This document shows positions 16,494 to 24,540 of a stretch of 64,000 nt of DNA, in pieces. This DNA is from Clostridia bacterium. Lineage in GTDB: Bacteria; Bacillota; DSM-521; Neomoorellales; SLTJ01. Position 1 is the stretch's first letter; each line of letters opens with the position of its first letter. Location: positions 62,001 to 126,000 of the forward strand of contig SLTJ01000001.1 in NCBI GenBank assembly GCA_004347685.1, in the 5' to 3' direction. Position numbers and translations under genes: made by a program. The notes under the pieces were generated by a model. The model did no database searches. It saw only the letters and a list, made by a program, of their open reading frames with translations, and was not told the DNA's origin.

Positions 16494-16585
16494 AGATTAG
16501 AGGTTGGAAGTTGGAGCTCGTAGAAAGTGGCTGCGCCACTTTCAATTTAAATCTGGGCGTCCACCCTCCAGCCTCCAAACTGCGG
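16494..16585. repeat. GAGGT-rich hairpin repeat, copy 2
   Basis: A G-rich arm TTAGAGGTTGGAAGTTGGAG (from 16498), a central hairpin GAAAGTGG-CTGCG-CCACTTTC, then a C-rich arm CCACCCTCCAGCCTCCAAAC complementary to the first. Same architecture as 14415-14525. Confidence 0.65.
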
Positions 16586-16591
16586 GAGAAA

Positions 16592-16618
16592 GGGCTGCGC
16601 TGGCGCAGCTCTTTTTTT
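16592..16618 (+). terminator. Intrinsic terminator after veg
   Basis: GGGCTGCGC-TG-GCGCAGCTC hairpin followed by seven T (16612-16618). Confidence 0.8.
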
Positions 16619-16859
16619 CTGCATAGCGTATCCGAGTGCTTATTTTTTTATTGCCAAAAACAGGATTTTCCGCCTTTATGGAGAAAGGTATATGTGTCCT
16701 TCTACTGGCGCACTGCCAGGACACTAGCCAGGTCACGGTCACAGGTTACATTTTTTCGCACTTAGAAAGATATGCTAGGCCTATGAGCAGGCTGCAGAAT
16801 TCCCGGCCTGGGTCAGCCGGAAGCCCTAATAAACGCCCCTGGGAACGGAGGGAACAGGA

Positions 16860-17669
16860 TTGCCTAAAGACAAGCTAACCATCCCTGATTTCATGCGCTT
16901 GAAAAAGGAAGGCCGCAAGATCACGATGCTTACGGCCTACGATTACCCCACGGCCCTCATGGTCGAGGAAGCCGGCCTGGATATGATCCTGGTGGGCGAC
17001 TCCCTGGGGATGACCGTCCTCGGCCTGGAAAGCACGATCCCGGTTACCATGGAAGATATGTTGCACCATACTAAAGCCGTAACCCGGGCTGTGCGGAACA
17101 CCTTCGTGGTGGCTGACCTTCCGTTTATGGCTTACAATATCAGCCGGGAGCAGGCCATTGCCAACTGCGGGATCCTTATCAAGGAAGGAGGGGCAGACGC
17201 GGTTAAGCTGGAAGGGGGCAACCCGTGGGTGGTGGAAACGGTGCGGGCCGTGGTTGAAGCCGGCATTCCGGTGATGGCCCACCTAGGGCTCACCCCCCAG
17301 ACGGCCACCCAGTTGGGAGGCTACCGGGTGCAGGGCAAGGATTCTGATGATGCCCGCCGCATCACCGGGCAGGCTGAGGCCCTGGCGGAGGCGGGTGCCT
17401 TCAGCCTGGTGCTGGAATGCGTGCCGGCCTCGCTGGGAGCTGAGATAACCAAAGCCTTGTTGATTCCTACCATCGGCATTGGCGCCGGCCCGGACTGTGA
17501 CGGGCAGGTGCTGGTATTTCATGATCTGGTGGGGCTCTTTGAAAAGTTCGTGCCTAAATTTGTCAAGCGGTATGCTAATGTGCGGGAGATCATTGTCCAT
17601 GCCATGGCGGAATATGCTGAAGAAGTACGTACCGGCGCCTTTCCTGATGCGCAACACAGCTTCAAGTGA
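16860..17669 (+). CDS. panB: 3-methyl-2-oxobutanoate hydroxymethyltransferase PanB
   Basis: First committed step of pantothenate synthesis: transfers a hydroxymethyl group from 5,10-methylene-THF to alpha-ketoisovalerate, giving ketopantoate. The 269-residue TIM barrel shows the metal-binding residues in LVGDSLGMTVLG (~40-51), the VKLEGG motif (~114-119), VMAHLGLTPQ (~134-143) and IPTIGIGAGPDCDGQVLVFH (~200-219). It starts at TTG 16860 behind GGAGGGA. It stands apart from panC and panD, which are in their own operon at 52877-55083. Confidence 0.96.
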   Translation: MPKDKLTIPDFMRLKKEGRKITMLTAYDYPTALMVEEAGLDMILVGDSLGMTVLGLESTIPVTMEDMLHHTKAVTRAVRNTFVVADLPFMAYNISREQAIANCGILIKEGGADAVKLEGGNPWVVETVRAVVEAGIPVMAHLGLTPQTATQLGGYRVQGKDSDDARRITGQAEALAEAGAFSLVLECVPASLGAEITKALLIPTIGIGAGPDCDGQVLVFHDLVGLFEKFVPKFVKRYANVREIIVHAMAEYAEEVRTGAFPDAQHSFK

Positions 17670-17858
17670 CATACGCATAGGCCGGAGGAGGTGGGGCTGG
17701 CCCGACCGTTACTCTACCCAGCTTCCTAGCCAGCAAGTAGTCTCTAAGTGGTCTCTGCCGAGCGTCGGCCTGGTTCGCCCGGAGCAACCCTGCCGCGCCA
17801 GGGACCACCGCGCGCGAGCCTGGGAAGGAGTTACGTTCTCGGGGCCGGCCGTAAGCCC

Positions 17859-18470
17859 GTGAATTACCTCGATATCGCTCTGCTTATCATGCTGCTGCTG
17901 GCCGCCTGGCAGGGCTACCGCCGCGGCGTTTTGCGGACCCTGGCCGGAATGGCCAGCTACCTAGTGGGTTTGGTGGCGGCCTGGCGCTACAGCCCGGCCC
18001 TGGCCACCTGGCTGGACCGGCAGTTCGCTCTCCGCGCTGTCCTGGCCCGGTGGTGGCAGGAGAGCCTGCCAGCGCCGGAAACGCCAGTGCTCCCCGGTGT
18101 ACACCTGCCGGCCCTGGCTTCCGCCGGCGGGGCTGGGCCGACAGGAGAGGCGGCTGCCTTTGTGGTTACCGCCCTGGCCTTCGTTATTTTGCTTGTGGTG
18201 GTAGTAGTGGTTGTCCGCTGGCTGGCCGGGTTGCTGACCGGCCTGCTCGGGCATACTCCGTTAGGCGCTGTTAACCGGTTGGCCGGTCTGGTGGTCGGGG
18301 CGGCAGTGGCCGTGCTGGTTCTGGGAACTGTCCTCAGCCTTGTGGCGATAATCCTGCCCCCGGATACCGGGGGCATGGCCCAGGCCATGGCCAGTTCTAC
18401 AGTGGCGCCTTATCTGATGCGAGGGTATACTTTTCTGGCCGGGCAACTGGCGGCCTTAACCGGGGGTTGA
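17859..18470 (+). CDS. CvpA-family membrane protein
   Basis: About 203 residues from GTG 17859. It begins MNYLDIALLIMLLLAAWQGY followed by RRGVLR, the signature of CvpA (colicin V production/accessory) proteins, then has further hydrophobic helices near residues 27-45, 100-125 and 140-168. The frame is open upstream to 17748, but that part lacks family character. CvpA proteins are cell-envelope membrane proteins of unclear biochemical role. A weak GAAGGAG site lies some distance upstream. The aminopeptidase gene follows by 39 bases. Confidence 0.8.
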   Translation: MNYLDIALLIMLLLAAWQGYRRGVLRTLAGMASYLVGLVAAWRYSPALATWLDRQFALRAVLARWWQESLPAPETPVLPGVHLPALASAGGAGPTGEAAAFVVTALAFVILLVVVVVVVRWLAGLLTGLLGHTPLGAVNRLAGLVVGAAVAVLVLGTVLSLVAIILPPDTGGMAQAMASSTVAPYLMRGYTFLAGQLAALTGG

Positions 18471-18509
18471 GGTGCTGGCCCAGTCGCCGGGAAATTTGCC
18501 ACAGCCGAT

Positions 18510-19973
18510 ATGGAGGAATCGCGTTTGGTGGAAAAAAACGATAGTCCGGGAAAGAAATTACAGGAGATGCTGGAACGCAAGGCTATCATTGGTTGGGATA
18601 AGGTCAAAGGGACCCCGCAATGGGATGAAGTTTTCCGCCTGGGGGAAGACTATAAGGATTTCCTGAACCAGGCCAAGACGGAGCGGGAAGCGGTAAATGC
18701 TATCAGCCAACGGGCCCTGGCCAGCGGCTTCGTGCCCTGGGAGGAACTGGAGGGCAAGGAGTTTGCCCCGGGAACAAAGTTCGTCCGCACTTTCCGGGGC
18801 AAAGCCGTGGTGCTGGGGATCTGCGGCCGGGATCCCTTGAGTGCCGGTCTGCGCCTGGTGGGAGCCCATATCGACTCTCCACGCCTGGACCTAAAGCCCA
18901 ATCCCCTATACGAGGGGGGCAATTTGGCCCTGCTCAAAACCCATTACTACGGCGGTATTAAGAAATACCAGTGGCCGGTTATGCCGCTGGCCCTCCACGG
19001 CGTGGTTATCCTGGCCGATAGCCGGCGGATAGAACTAGCCCTAGGGGAGAAAGAGGATGACCCGGTCTTTACCATCACTGATTTGCTGCCCCACCTGGGC
19101 AAGGAGCAGGCGGAGAAGAAGCTGAAGGAAGCCATTGAAGGCGAATGCCTCAATGTCTTGGCAGGACATATCCCCTACGCCGGAGATGAGGAAATCAAGG
19201 ACCGGGTGAAGTTGGCCGTGCTGGATTACTTGCACCGCCAGTACGGGCTGATCGAAGAAGATTTCTTAACCGCGGAAATAGAGGTGGTTCCGGCCGGGAA
19301 GGCCAGGGATGTCGGCCTGGACCGCAGTATGGTGGGGGCTTATGGCCAGGATGACCGGGTTTGCGCTTACGCCATGCTACACGCCATCCTCGGGATGGCG
19401 GCGCCGCGCCATACGGCGTTAGCCTTTTTTGCCGACAAGGAAGAGATCGGCAGCATGGGGAATACCGGGGCGCAGGGGCCGATACCGCTACAAATGGTGG
19501 CCGACCTTAACCGCCTCACCCTGGGTGACGACAGCCCCAGTTCCCTGCGCCAAGTTTTCGCTGCCTCGGCGGCCCTTTCGGCAGATGTTGACGGGGCGCT
19601 GGACCCCACGTTCGAGAGCGTCATGGACAAATTAAACGCCGCCCGGCTGGGTGGAGGTGTGGTCCTGACCAAATATACCGGTTCTGGCGGCAAGTTCGGC
19701 GCCAACGACGCTCATGCTGAGTACCTGGCGCGACTGCGGAGGCTCTTTAACCGCGAAGGGATTGTCTGGCAGATAGGGGAACTGGGCAAAGTGGATCAGG
19801 GAGGCGGCGGCACCATTGCCCAGTTTTTAGCCAACCTGGGGTTGGAGGTAGTGGACTGCGGGGTGGCAGTCCTGAGCATGCACTCTCCCTTTGAGGTTAC
19901 CAGCAAGGTGGATATCTACTACACCAGCCGGGCCTATCAGGCCTTTTGGCAGGCGGAAAAGCTCGGGGAATAA
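18510..19973 (+). CDS. M18-family aminopeptidase
   Basis: A 487-residue zinc aminopeptidase of the aspartyl aminopeptidase/ApeA family, acting in the cytosol on peptide N-termini. The metal and active-site segments are GAHIDSPRLDLKPNPLYEGG (~residues 117-136), GQDDRVCAYAML (~278-289), ADKEEIGSMGNTGAQG (~308-323) and a C-terminal SMHSPFE with the last metal-binding histidine. Length is normal. The ATG start lies at 18510, and GTG codons shortly after are alternatives. It is followed after 20 bases by yedF. Confidence 0.93.
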   Translation: MEESRLVEKNDSPGKKLQEMLERKAIIGWDKVKGTPQWDEVFRLGEDYKDFLNQAKTEREAVNAISQRALASGFVPWEELEGKEFAPGTKFVRTFRGKAVVLGICGRDPLSAGLRLVGAHIDSPRLDLKPNPLYEGGNLALLKTHYYGGIKKYQWPVMPLALHGVVILADSRRIELALGEKEDDPVFTITDLLPHLGKEQAEKKLKEAIEGECLNVLAGHIPYAGDEEIKDRVKLAVLDYLHRQYGLIEEDFLTAEIEVVPAGKARDVGLDRSMVGAYGQDDRVCAYAMLHAILGMAAPRHTALAFFADKEEIGSMGNTGAQGPIPLQMVADLNRLTLGDDSPSSLRQVFAASAALSADVDGALDPTFESVMDKLNAARLGGGVVLTKYTGSGGKFGANDAHAEYLARLRRLFNREGIVWQIGELGKVDQGGGGTIAQFLANLGLEVVDCGVAVLSMHSPFEVTSKVDIYYTSRAYQAFWQAEKLGE

Positions 19974-19993
19974 GGATAACGGTCCGGGGGGGA

Positions 19994-20587
19994 ATGAAAA
20001 TGCAGGTGGTGGACGCGCGGGGGCTGGCTTGCCCCCAGCCAGTGGTGGCTACCAAAAAAGCCCTGGAAACAGGGGCGGAAGACCTGGTTACCATTGTTGA
20101 CAACGAGGCGGCGCGGGATAACGTGGTGAAGTTTATCCTCAGCCAGGGCCGGCGGGCGCGGGTGGAAGAAAGGGATGGGGGCTACCACATTTACATCTCC
20201 GGCCAGGGTGACCTGGAAGTACCGGAACTGGCCACCCGGGTGTCCGCTATCAATACCCAGGTGGTGCTGGTAACTTCCGATACCCTGGGCCACGGCGAAG
20301 CTGAACTAGGACGGGTGCTGATGCAGAGTTTCCTGGGTACCCTGGCGGAAAGCGAGGCGCTGCCCCAGAGCTTGACCTTTATCAACAGCGGAGTCAAGCT
20401 GGTCTGCGAAGGCTCACCGGTGCTTGATAGTCTGATGCGGCTGGAGCAGGGTGGCGTAGAGATAAGCGCTTGCGGCACCTGTTTGGACTACTACCATTTG
20501 AAGGAAAAGCTCTGTGTCGGTCGGGTGACCAACATGTATGCCATTGTCACCAGCCTCCTGACCGCCAGCAAGGTTACTACCCTGTAG
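19994..20587 (+). CDS. yedF: Sulfurtransferase-like selenium metabolism protein YedF
   Basis: A 197-residue protein from ATG 19994 behind GGGGGG. The N-terminal TusA-like domain has VDARGLACPQPVVATKKAL with the conserved Cys-Pro (~residue 11). The C-terminal DsrE-like domain ends with EGSPVLDSLMRLEQGGVEIS and ACGTCLDYY. This two-domain arrangement defines the YedF family, which is found in selenium-using organisms and is thought to handle selenium or sulfur for selenophosphate-dependent processes. DUF951 follows 6 bases later in the same operon. Confidence 0.92.
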   Translation: MKMQVVDARGLACPQPVVATKKALETGAEDLVTIVDNEAARDNVVKFILSQGRRARVEERDGGYHIYISGQGDLEVPELATRVSAINTQVVLVTSDTLGHGEAELGRVLMQSFLGTLAESEALPQSLTFINSGVKLVCEGSPVLDSLMRLEQGGVEISACGTCLDYYHLKEKLCVGRVTNMYAIVTSLLTASKVTTL

Positions 20588-20593
20588 CCGGCC

Positions 20594-20788
20594 ATGCCGC
20601 AACGGTATTGTGCTGGCGACATCATTGAACTGCGTAAGCCGCACCCCTGCGGCAGCAACCGGTGGGAAATCCTGCGCACAGGCGCGGATTTTCGCCTGCG
20701 CTGCCTCGGATGCGGGCACCTGATCTGGTTGCCGCGGGCCCAGTTGGAAAAACAGGTTAAAGTCACCATGACCAGGGCCGAGAGTTAA
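20594..20788 (+). CDS. DUF951 small zinc-binding-like protein
   Basis: A 64-residue protein with the DUF951 pattern: GDIIELRKPHPCGSNRWEIL, then RTGADFRLRCLGCGHLIWLPR. The cysteines could bind zinc. In Bacillus the homologue YyaB-like ORF lies near rpsF, and here too rpsF is close. Function unknown. It ends inside the 3' end of the converging CGGC-domain gene (26-base overlap). Confidence 0.85.
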   Translation: MPQRYCAGDIIELRKPHPCGSNRWEILRTGADFRLRCLGCGHLIWLPRAQLEKQVKVTMTRAES

Positions 20789-21290
20789 CTCCCCGGGATA
20801 CGGGCTCGTCGGGCCCCTGGTTCTGTTTTTGTCCGGCACCTGCCGGGCCGGTGGCGGCCAGCCATGAGCAGTAGTTCAGGAAACGCAGGTACGTGGGCCG
20901 GTGCTCCGTGAGTCCCTGCAGGTACAGGCGGGGCAGGGCGTCCAGTTTCTTGTTAGGTTTGAGATAGCTGCCAAGGACGACCGAACAGCCCATTTCGGCG
21001 CTGATTTCCGCTGCGACCTGGTGCACGGTGGCGCAATTCTCCAGGAGGAAGCAGCAGGAACCAAAGGCGATGATTTCTACTCCGTCTTCCTGGAGCATCT
21101 GCCGGGCTGTTTCCTTCAGGCCACTCCCGGGGCAGCCGGGACAGGGACGGTAAGAGACCAAACGGGCCTCGGGAATCCCCCCCAACGGCCCTTGTTTATC
21201 CCGCAGGGCATCGAAGCAAAGGATGTGGGAGTTTAGCCCGGGGCAGCCGGTGTGCCAGTACTTCCCGCAAGCAATAATGCCTACCTTCAC
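20763..21290 (-). CDS. CGGC-domain protein
   Basis: About 175 residues from GTG at 21290 (complement), MKVGIIACGKYWHTGCPG. The family-like features are the N-terminal strand with Cys, the segment YRPCPGCPGSGLKETARQML (~residues 55-74) and FGSCCFLLENCATVHQ (~85-100), a cysteine-rich CGGC domain thought to bind metal or a redox centre in anaerobes. The C-terminal ~40 residues are Gly/Pro rich and may be nonconserved. It converges on DUF951. Function unknown. Confidence 0.75.
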   Translation of the reverse strand: MKVGIIACGKYWHTGCPGLNSHILCFDALRDKQGPLGGIPEARLVSYRPCPGCPGSGLKETARQMLQEDGVEIIAFGSCCFLLENCATVHQVAAEISAEMGCSVVLGSYLKPNKKLDALPRLYLQGLTEHRPTYLRFLNYCSWLAATGPAGAGQKQNQGPDEPVSRGVNSRPWSW

Positions 21291-21427
21291 TAAAGGATCC
21301 CCCTGACAAAATAAGAAGCTTTTAGCATTAAAGTATCGAACCGGGGGGAAGTATACTACGCCCGGGGGGAGCAATCTGTCGAAATGTCAGGTGCGAAAAT
21401 TATTTTTTCTTGGCGCGGCCAGGGCCC

Positions 21428-21456
21428 TTGGCTGGCCCGGTTTGTTGTGCTATAAT
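21428..21456 (+). promoter_or_regulatory. Sigma-A promoter of the rpsF operon
   Basis: TTGGCT (21428-21433), 17-base spacer and TATAAT (21451-21456), 65 bases before the rpsF start. Confidence 0.7.
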
Positions 21457-21521
21457 ATGCCCAGTATTTGCTTCCCTGCCCCGTCAGGGGCCGTAAGTCC
21501 GAAGGGAGGAGGTGGAAGCTG

Positions 21522-21869
21522 TTGCGGACCTATGAGGTTCTCTATGTCCTCAGGCCTGACCTGGGGGAAGAGGCTACCGCGGCGGCCATGGCCAGATTAG
21601 CGGAGGTTATCACCAGCCACGGCGGCGAGGTACTGAAGACCCAGCCCTGGGGCAAACGCCGCCTGGCCTACGAGATAGCCAAATATCGCGAAGGCTATTA
21701 CGTGCTGGTGCTTTTTGCGGGTGAACAGGCGGTAAGCCAGGAACTGGAACGGGTATTGAAACTGAGCGAGGAAGTTATCCGCTACCTGATGCTGCGTAAG
21801 GAAGACCGCAAAGAAGCCGGCGAAGAGGAGACGAACGCCGCCACAGAGGAAAAGGCGGCTAACGAGTAA
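21522..21869 (+). CDS. rpsF: 30S ribosomal protein bS6
   Basis: 115 residues from TTG 21522, chosen for the GGGAGGAGGTGG ribosome site just upstream; the protein starts MRTYEVLYVLRPDLGEE. PWGKRRLAYEIAKYREGYYV is the conserved S6 core that binds the 16S central domain together with S18. The C-terminal tail is acidic and lysine rich. It heads the operon rpsF-ssb-rpsR. Confidence 0.96.
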   Translation: MRTYEVLYVLRPDLGEEATAAAMARLAEVITSHGGEVLKTQPWGKRRLAYEIAKYREGYYVLVLFAGEQAVSQELERVLKLSEEVIRYLMLRKEDRKEAGEEETNAATEEKAANE

Positions 21870-21893
21870 TACCGAATACGGGTGGTGCAGGCC

Positions 21894-22313
21894 ATGTTAA
21901 ACAAGGTTATCCTGATTGGCCGGCTGGCGCAGGATCCGGAGTTGCGATACACACCCAGCGGGGTGGCGGTGGCCAACTTTACCGTGGCTGTCCAGAGGTC
22001 CTTTGCTAACCAGCAGGGGGAGCGGGATACGGATTTCATCCGCGTGGTCGCCTGGCGCAAACTAGCCGAGACGTGTGCCAATAACCTGGCCAAGGGCCGG
22101 TTGGTGGCCATTGACGGCCGGCTCCAGGTTCGCTCCTACGAGGGAAAAGACGGGCAGCGGCGGCAGGTGGCCGAAGTGGTCGCCGGCGACGTGCGCTTCC
22201 TGGACAGCCGGCGGCCGCAGGCGGCAGACATGGGCTTTGACGAGGTGGGCAGCGGCCTGGAGGAACTGGACCTGGACAGCGACCTGGATAGCGGCGAGGA
22301 TTTGTCCTTCTAG
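21894..22313 (+). CDS. ssb: Single-stranded DNA-binding protein
   Basis: 139 residues from ATG 21894 (an upstream GTG at 21882 is possible). The OB-fold has [43 protein letters not shown] and [20 protein letters not shown]. The acidic C-terminus ends DSGEDLSF, a variant of the usual DDDLPF tip that recruits partner proteins. It coats single-stranded DNA in replication and repair, and sits between the S6 and S18 genes as in most Firmicutes. Confidence 0.95.
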   Translation: MLNKVILIGRLAQDPELRYTPSGVAVANFTVAVQRSFANQQGERDTDFIRVVAWRKLAETCANNLAKGRLVAIDGRLQVRSYEGKDGQRRQVAEVVAGDVRFLDSRRPQAADMGFDEVGSGLEELDLDSDLDSGEDLSF

Positions 22314-22383
22314 GCCCCTAGGCCCGAACGTATCTTCGCCAAGTGGAAAGAAAAGCGCGCGGCAGCGTTTGGTTCCGGCTGGT

Positions 22384-22458
22384 CCGGGTTATTAGGCTTC
22401 GCGAAAGTCGGCGCGGCCGCTGACGGCGGCGGTGATAGGCGGTGGCCTTAGTAGTTAC
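22384..22458 (-). repeat. MITE-like repeat copy in the ssb-rpsR gap
   Basis: The complement of 22384-22458 aligns with the element at 43081: GTAACTACTAAGGCCACCGC at one end, then CTTTCGCGAAGCCTAATAAC and CCGG. The other end (towards ssb) is not recognisable, so the copy is partial. It lies in the ~265-base gap between ssb and rpsR. Confidence 0.6.
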
Positions 22459-22579
22459 GTCTCTCTGTTTCTGCCCCGCCTGTTTCCATCCTTCTGACGG
22501 TGGTGCCGGTGCCGGGTTGTGTATGGCCGTTTTCGTCCAGCCGTAGGGGAGGCGGCAACATATATCTAGGAGGTATTAA

Positions 22580-22807
22580 ATGCGCAGGGATAAACGGAAG
22601 GGGCGCAAGCGCGTCTGTTCTTTTTGCGTGGATAGAATACCTGAAGTTGACTATAAGGACGTGGGCCGGCTGCGTAAGTATGTCACCGAGCGAGGCAAGA
22701 TCCTGCCCCGGCGTATTACCGGCAACTGTGCCCGCCACCAGCGGCAGTTGACGGTAGCCATCAAGAGGGCGCGTCACGTGGCGCTACTGCCTTTTACGTC
22801 TGAATAG
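22580..22807 (+). CDS. rpsR: 30S ribosomal protein bS18, zinc-type
   Basis: 75 residues, ATG 22580 behind AGGAGG. CSFCVDR, then [20 protein letters not shown] and RHQRQL are the bS18 core; the CxxC pair and the later Cys/His suggest the zinc-binding (C+) form. It binds next to S6 in the small subunit. A perfect palindromic terminator follows directly. Confidence 0.95.
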   Translation: MRRDKRKGRKRVCSFCVDRIPEVDYKDVGRLRKYVTERGKILPRRITGNCARHQRQLTVAIKRARHVALLPFTSE

Positions 22808-22812
22808 TGGCC

Positions 22813-22846
22813 TTGATAGGGAGCGCCGGCGCTCCCTATCAATTTT
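22813..22846 (+). terminator. Terminator with a perfect 30-bp palindrome
   Basis: Bases 22813-22842 are an exact palindrome (arms TTGATAGGGAGCGCC and its complement) followed by TTTT. This strong hairpin directly after rpsR should end the rpsF-ssb-rpsR transcript and makes a GTG start for the next gene at 22807 unlikely. Confidence 0.8.
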
Positions 22847-22866
22847 GGGAAGAAATACGTAAAGGA

Positions 22867-23889
22867 ATGCGGTTTGCCGTGCCGAATAATATGATGCCTG
22901 AACGGCGGGACAAGGGGCTGCTCCCGGGGTGGCTAGCGCCGACCGGAATGGCCCTGGCCTGTGGCTGGGTGGCCGGGACAGTGCTGGTGCTGACTATGTA
23001 TGGCGGGATTGCGACTATCCTGGCGACGCTGGGCGGGATCGCCCTGATCAGCACCCTCACCGGACGGCGGGGGATATTTTTTGGCCTGGTAGCTGCCGCC
23101 ACGGCTCTGGCGGTGCTTTTCCTGGGAGGTGGCGGGCTGCCCATGGCCCTGTACTGGGGCGCCCGCATGGCCGCTACCGGGGCCGCGTACGGGTATTTTC
23201 TGGCCGCCGGGGCCGCAGTCGGGACGGCCGTGGCCTGGGGGGTGGGGTTGGGCTTTCTGGGCGTCGTCCTGGCCCTGCCGCAGGTGGTCCGGCTCTGGGC
23301 AGCGCTGCGGCAGGAGGTAGCGGCCAGCCTGGAGCCCACCTGGCAGTTTTACCAGGAGAGCGGCCTGCTCAAGAGCCTCGGGGAACAGGGAGTAAACGTA
23401 GATAGTCTGCGCCACACCCTGGAAACGACCATCCACTTTGTTACCAACGTGGTGCCGGCCCTGACCTTACTGGAAGTGGCCCTGACCGCCGTGCTGGCTT
23501 GTTTCCTGGCCCGGGTAGTCTTGCTCCGGCTGCGAGTGGGGGTACGCCTTCTCCCCCCTTTTACTTATTGGCGAGTCCCGTGGTACTTGGCCTGGGGGGT
23601 AATAGCCGGGCTGGCGCTGATGTTGGCTGGCGACTTCTACGGGGTTGGCTGGCCGCTGGTCTGGGGTCAGAATATCATGCTGCTGTACCTGCCTTTGCTC
23701 CTGGTTATCGGCACGGCAGTCGCGGTTACTTTCTATCTTTATCTGCCGGTGCCGCTGTTCCTCAAGAATATTGTTTTGCTGGTGGCGCTGCTTAATCTGC
23801 CATTCCTCGTGCTGATCTTGGCTATTCTAGGGGCCTTTGACCCGCTGGTGGATTTTCGCGGGCGCCTCACCAAGGAGGGCAACGGATGA
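22867..23889 (+). CDS. DUF2232 (YybS-like) membrane protein
   Basis: About 340 residues with eight or so hydrophobic helices, at the position of yybS in the conserved rpsR-yybS-rplI order. Gly/Ala-rich N-terminal helices, a soluble loop (~170-215, EPTWQFYQESGLLKSLGEQG) and a C-terminal set of helices ending with GAFDPLVDFRGRL are as in DUF2232 proteins. ATG 22867 is preferred over GTG 22807 because of the terminator between them. The role is unknown; membrane location is clear. The stop overlaps the rplI start (ATGA). Confidence 0.85.
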   Translation: MRFAVPNNMMPERRDKGLLPGWLAPTGMALACGWVAGTVLVLTMYGGIATILATLGGIALISTLTGRRGIFFGLVAAATALAVLFLGGGGLPMALYWGARMAATGAAYGYFLAAGAAVGTAVAWGVGLGFLGVVLALPQVVRLWAALRQEVAASLEPTWQFYQESGLLKSLGEQGVNVDSLRHTLETTIHFVTNVVPALTLLEVALTAVLACFLARVVLLRLRVGVRLLPPFTYWRVPWYLAWGVIAGLALMLAGDFYGVGWPLVWGQNIMLLYLPLLLVIGTAVAVTFYLYLPVPLFLKNIVLLVALLNLPFLVLILAILGAFDPLVDFRGRLTKEGNG

Positions 23890-24332
23890 AAGTCGTCTTG
23901 CTTAAAGATGTCGGGGGCCTGGGCCCGCGGGGTAAGGTGGTGGAAGTGGCCGAAGGTTACGGCCGTAATTACCTTTTGCCCCGGGGGCTGGCTGCTCCGG
24001 CCCGGGCCGGCGTGGTGGAGCAGTTTGCGCAGCAGAAACAAGCCCGGGAAAAAAAGGATGCCCGCCAGATCGAGCAGGCGCAAGCATGGCGATCCCGGCT
24101 AGAAGGGGCCGCGGTGGAGATAAAGGCCCGGGCCGGGGCCGGGGGCAAGCTCTTCGGGGGGATAACCAACCGGGAAGTCAGCGAGGCTATTGCTCTCCAG
24201 TTCGGGATTGCCGTGGACAAACGGAAGATTGAGATGGAAGGGCCGGTCAAGCTGGTGGGGGAATACCCGGCGGTGGTGCGGCTGCACCCCGAAGTTATCG
24301 CCCGGATCACAGTACGGGTTACGGCGGCCTGA
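23886..24332 (+). CDS. rplI: 50S ribosomal protein bL9
   Basis: 148 residues. The N-terminal motif MKVVLLKDVGGLGPRGKVVE followed by VAEGYGRNYLLPRGLA is diagnostic for L9; a long connecting helix (EKKDARQIEQAQAW) and the C-terminal domain with GKLFGGITNREVSEAI complete it. It binds 23S rRNA near the L1 stalk base. It is translationally coupled to the DUF2232 gene. Confidence 0.96.
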   Translation: MKVVLLKDVGGLGPRGKVVEVAEGYGRNYLLPRGLAAPARAGVVEQFAQQKQAREKKDARQIEQAQAWRSRLEGAAVEIKARAGAGGKLFGGITNREVSEAIALQFGIAVDKRKIEMEGPVKLVGEYPAVVRLHPEVIARITVRVTAA

Positions 24333-24540
24333 CCGGGTCCGGCTGCGCCGGGGCTCGGTTTAGGAGGCGACTGCTGGCCGCAGGCACTCGTGGTCGGTGG
24401 CCAGTGGGTCCAGGATAACCGGAGCCGGGGGAACGGGGAGCCGGCCTCGGAGTCTTCGCTAACGGCGTTTTACAGTACGGTGACTGGGGTTTCCTTGAGG
24501 ATGCTGCCGCGAGGCGGGAACTCTGCGTTGAGTTGGGGTG

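Noticed and set aside
17748-17858. N-terminal extension of the CvpA protein
   Set aside because: The open frame is compositional. The family-type membrane start begins at GTG 17859.
22807-22866. GTG 22807 as start of the DUF2232 gene
   Set aside because: The extension would run through the perfect palindromic terminator and adds no family-like residues.
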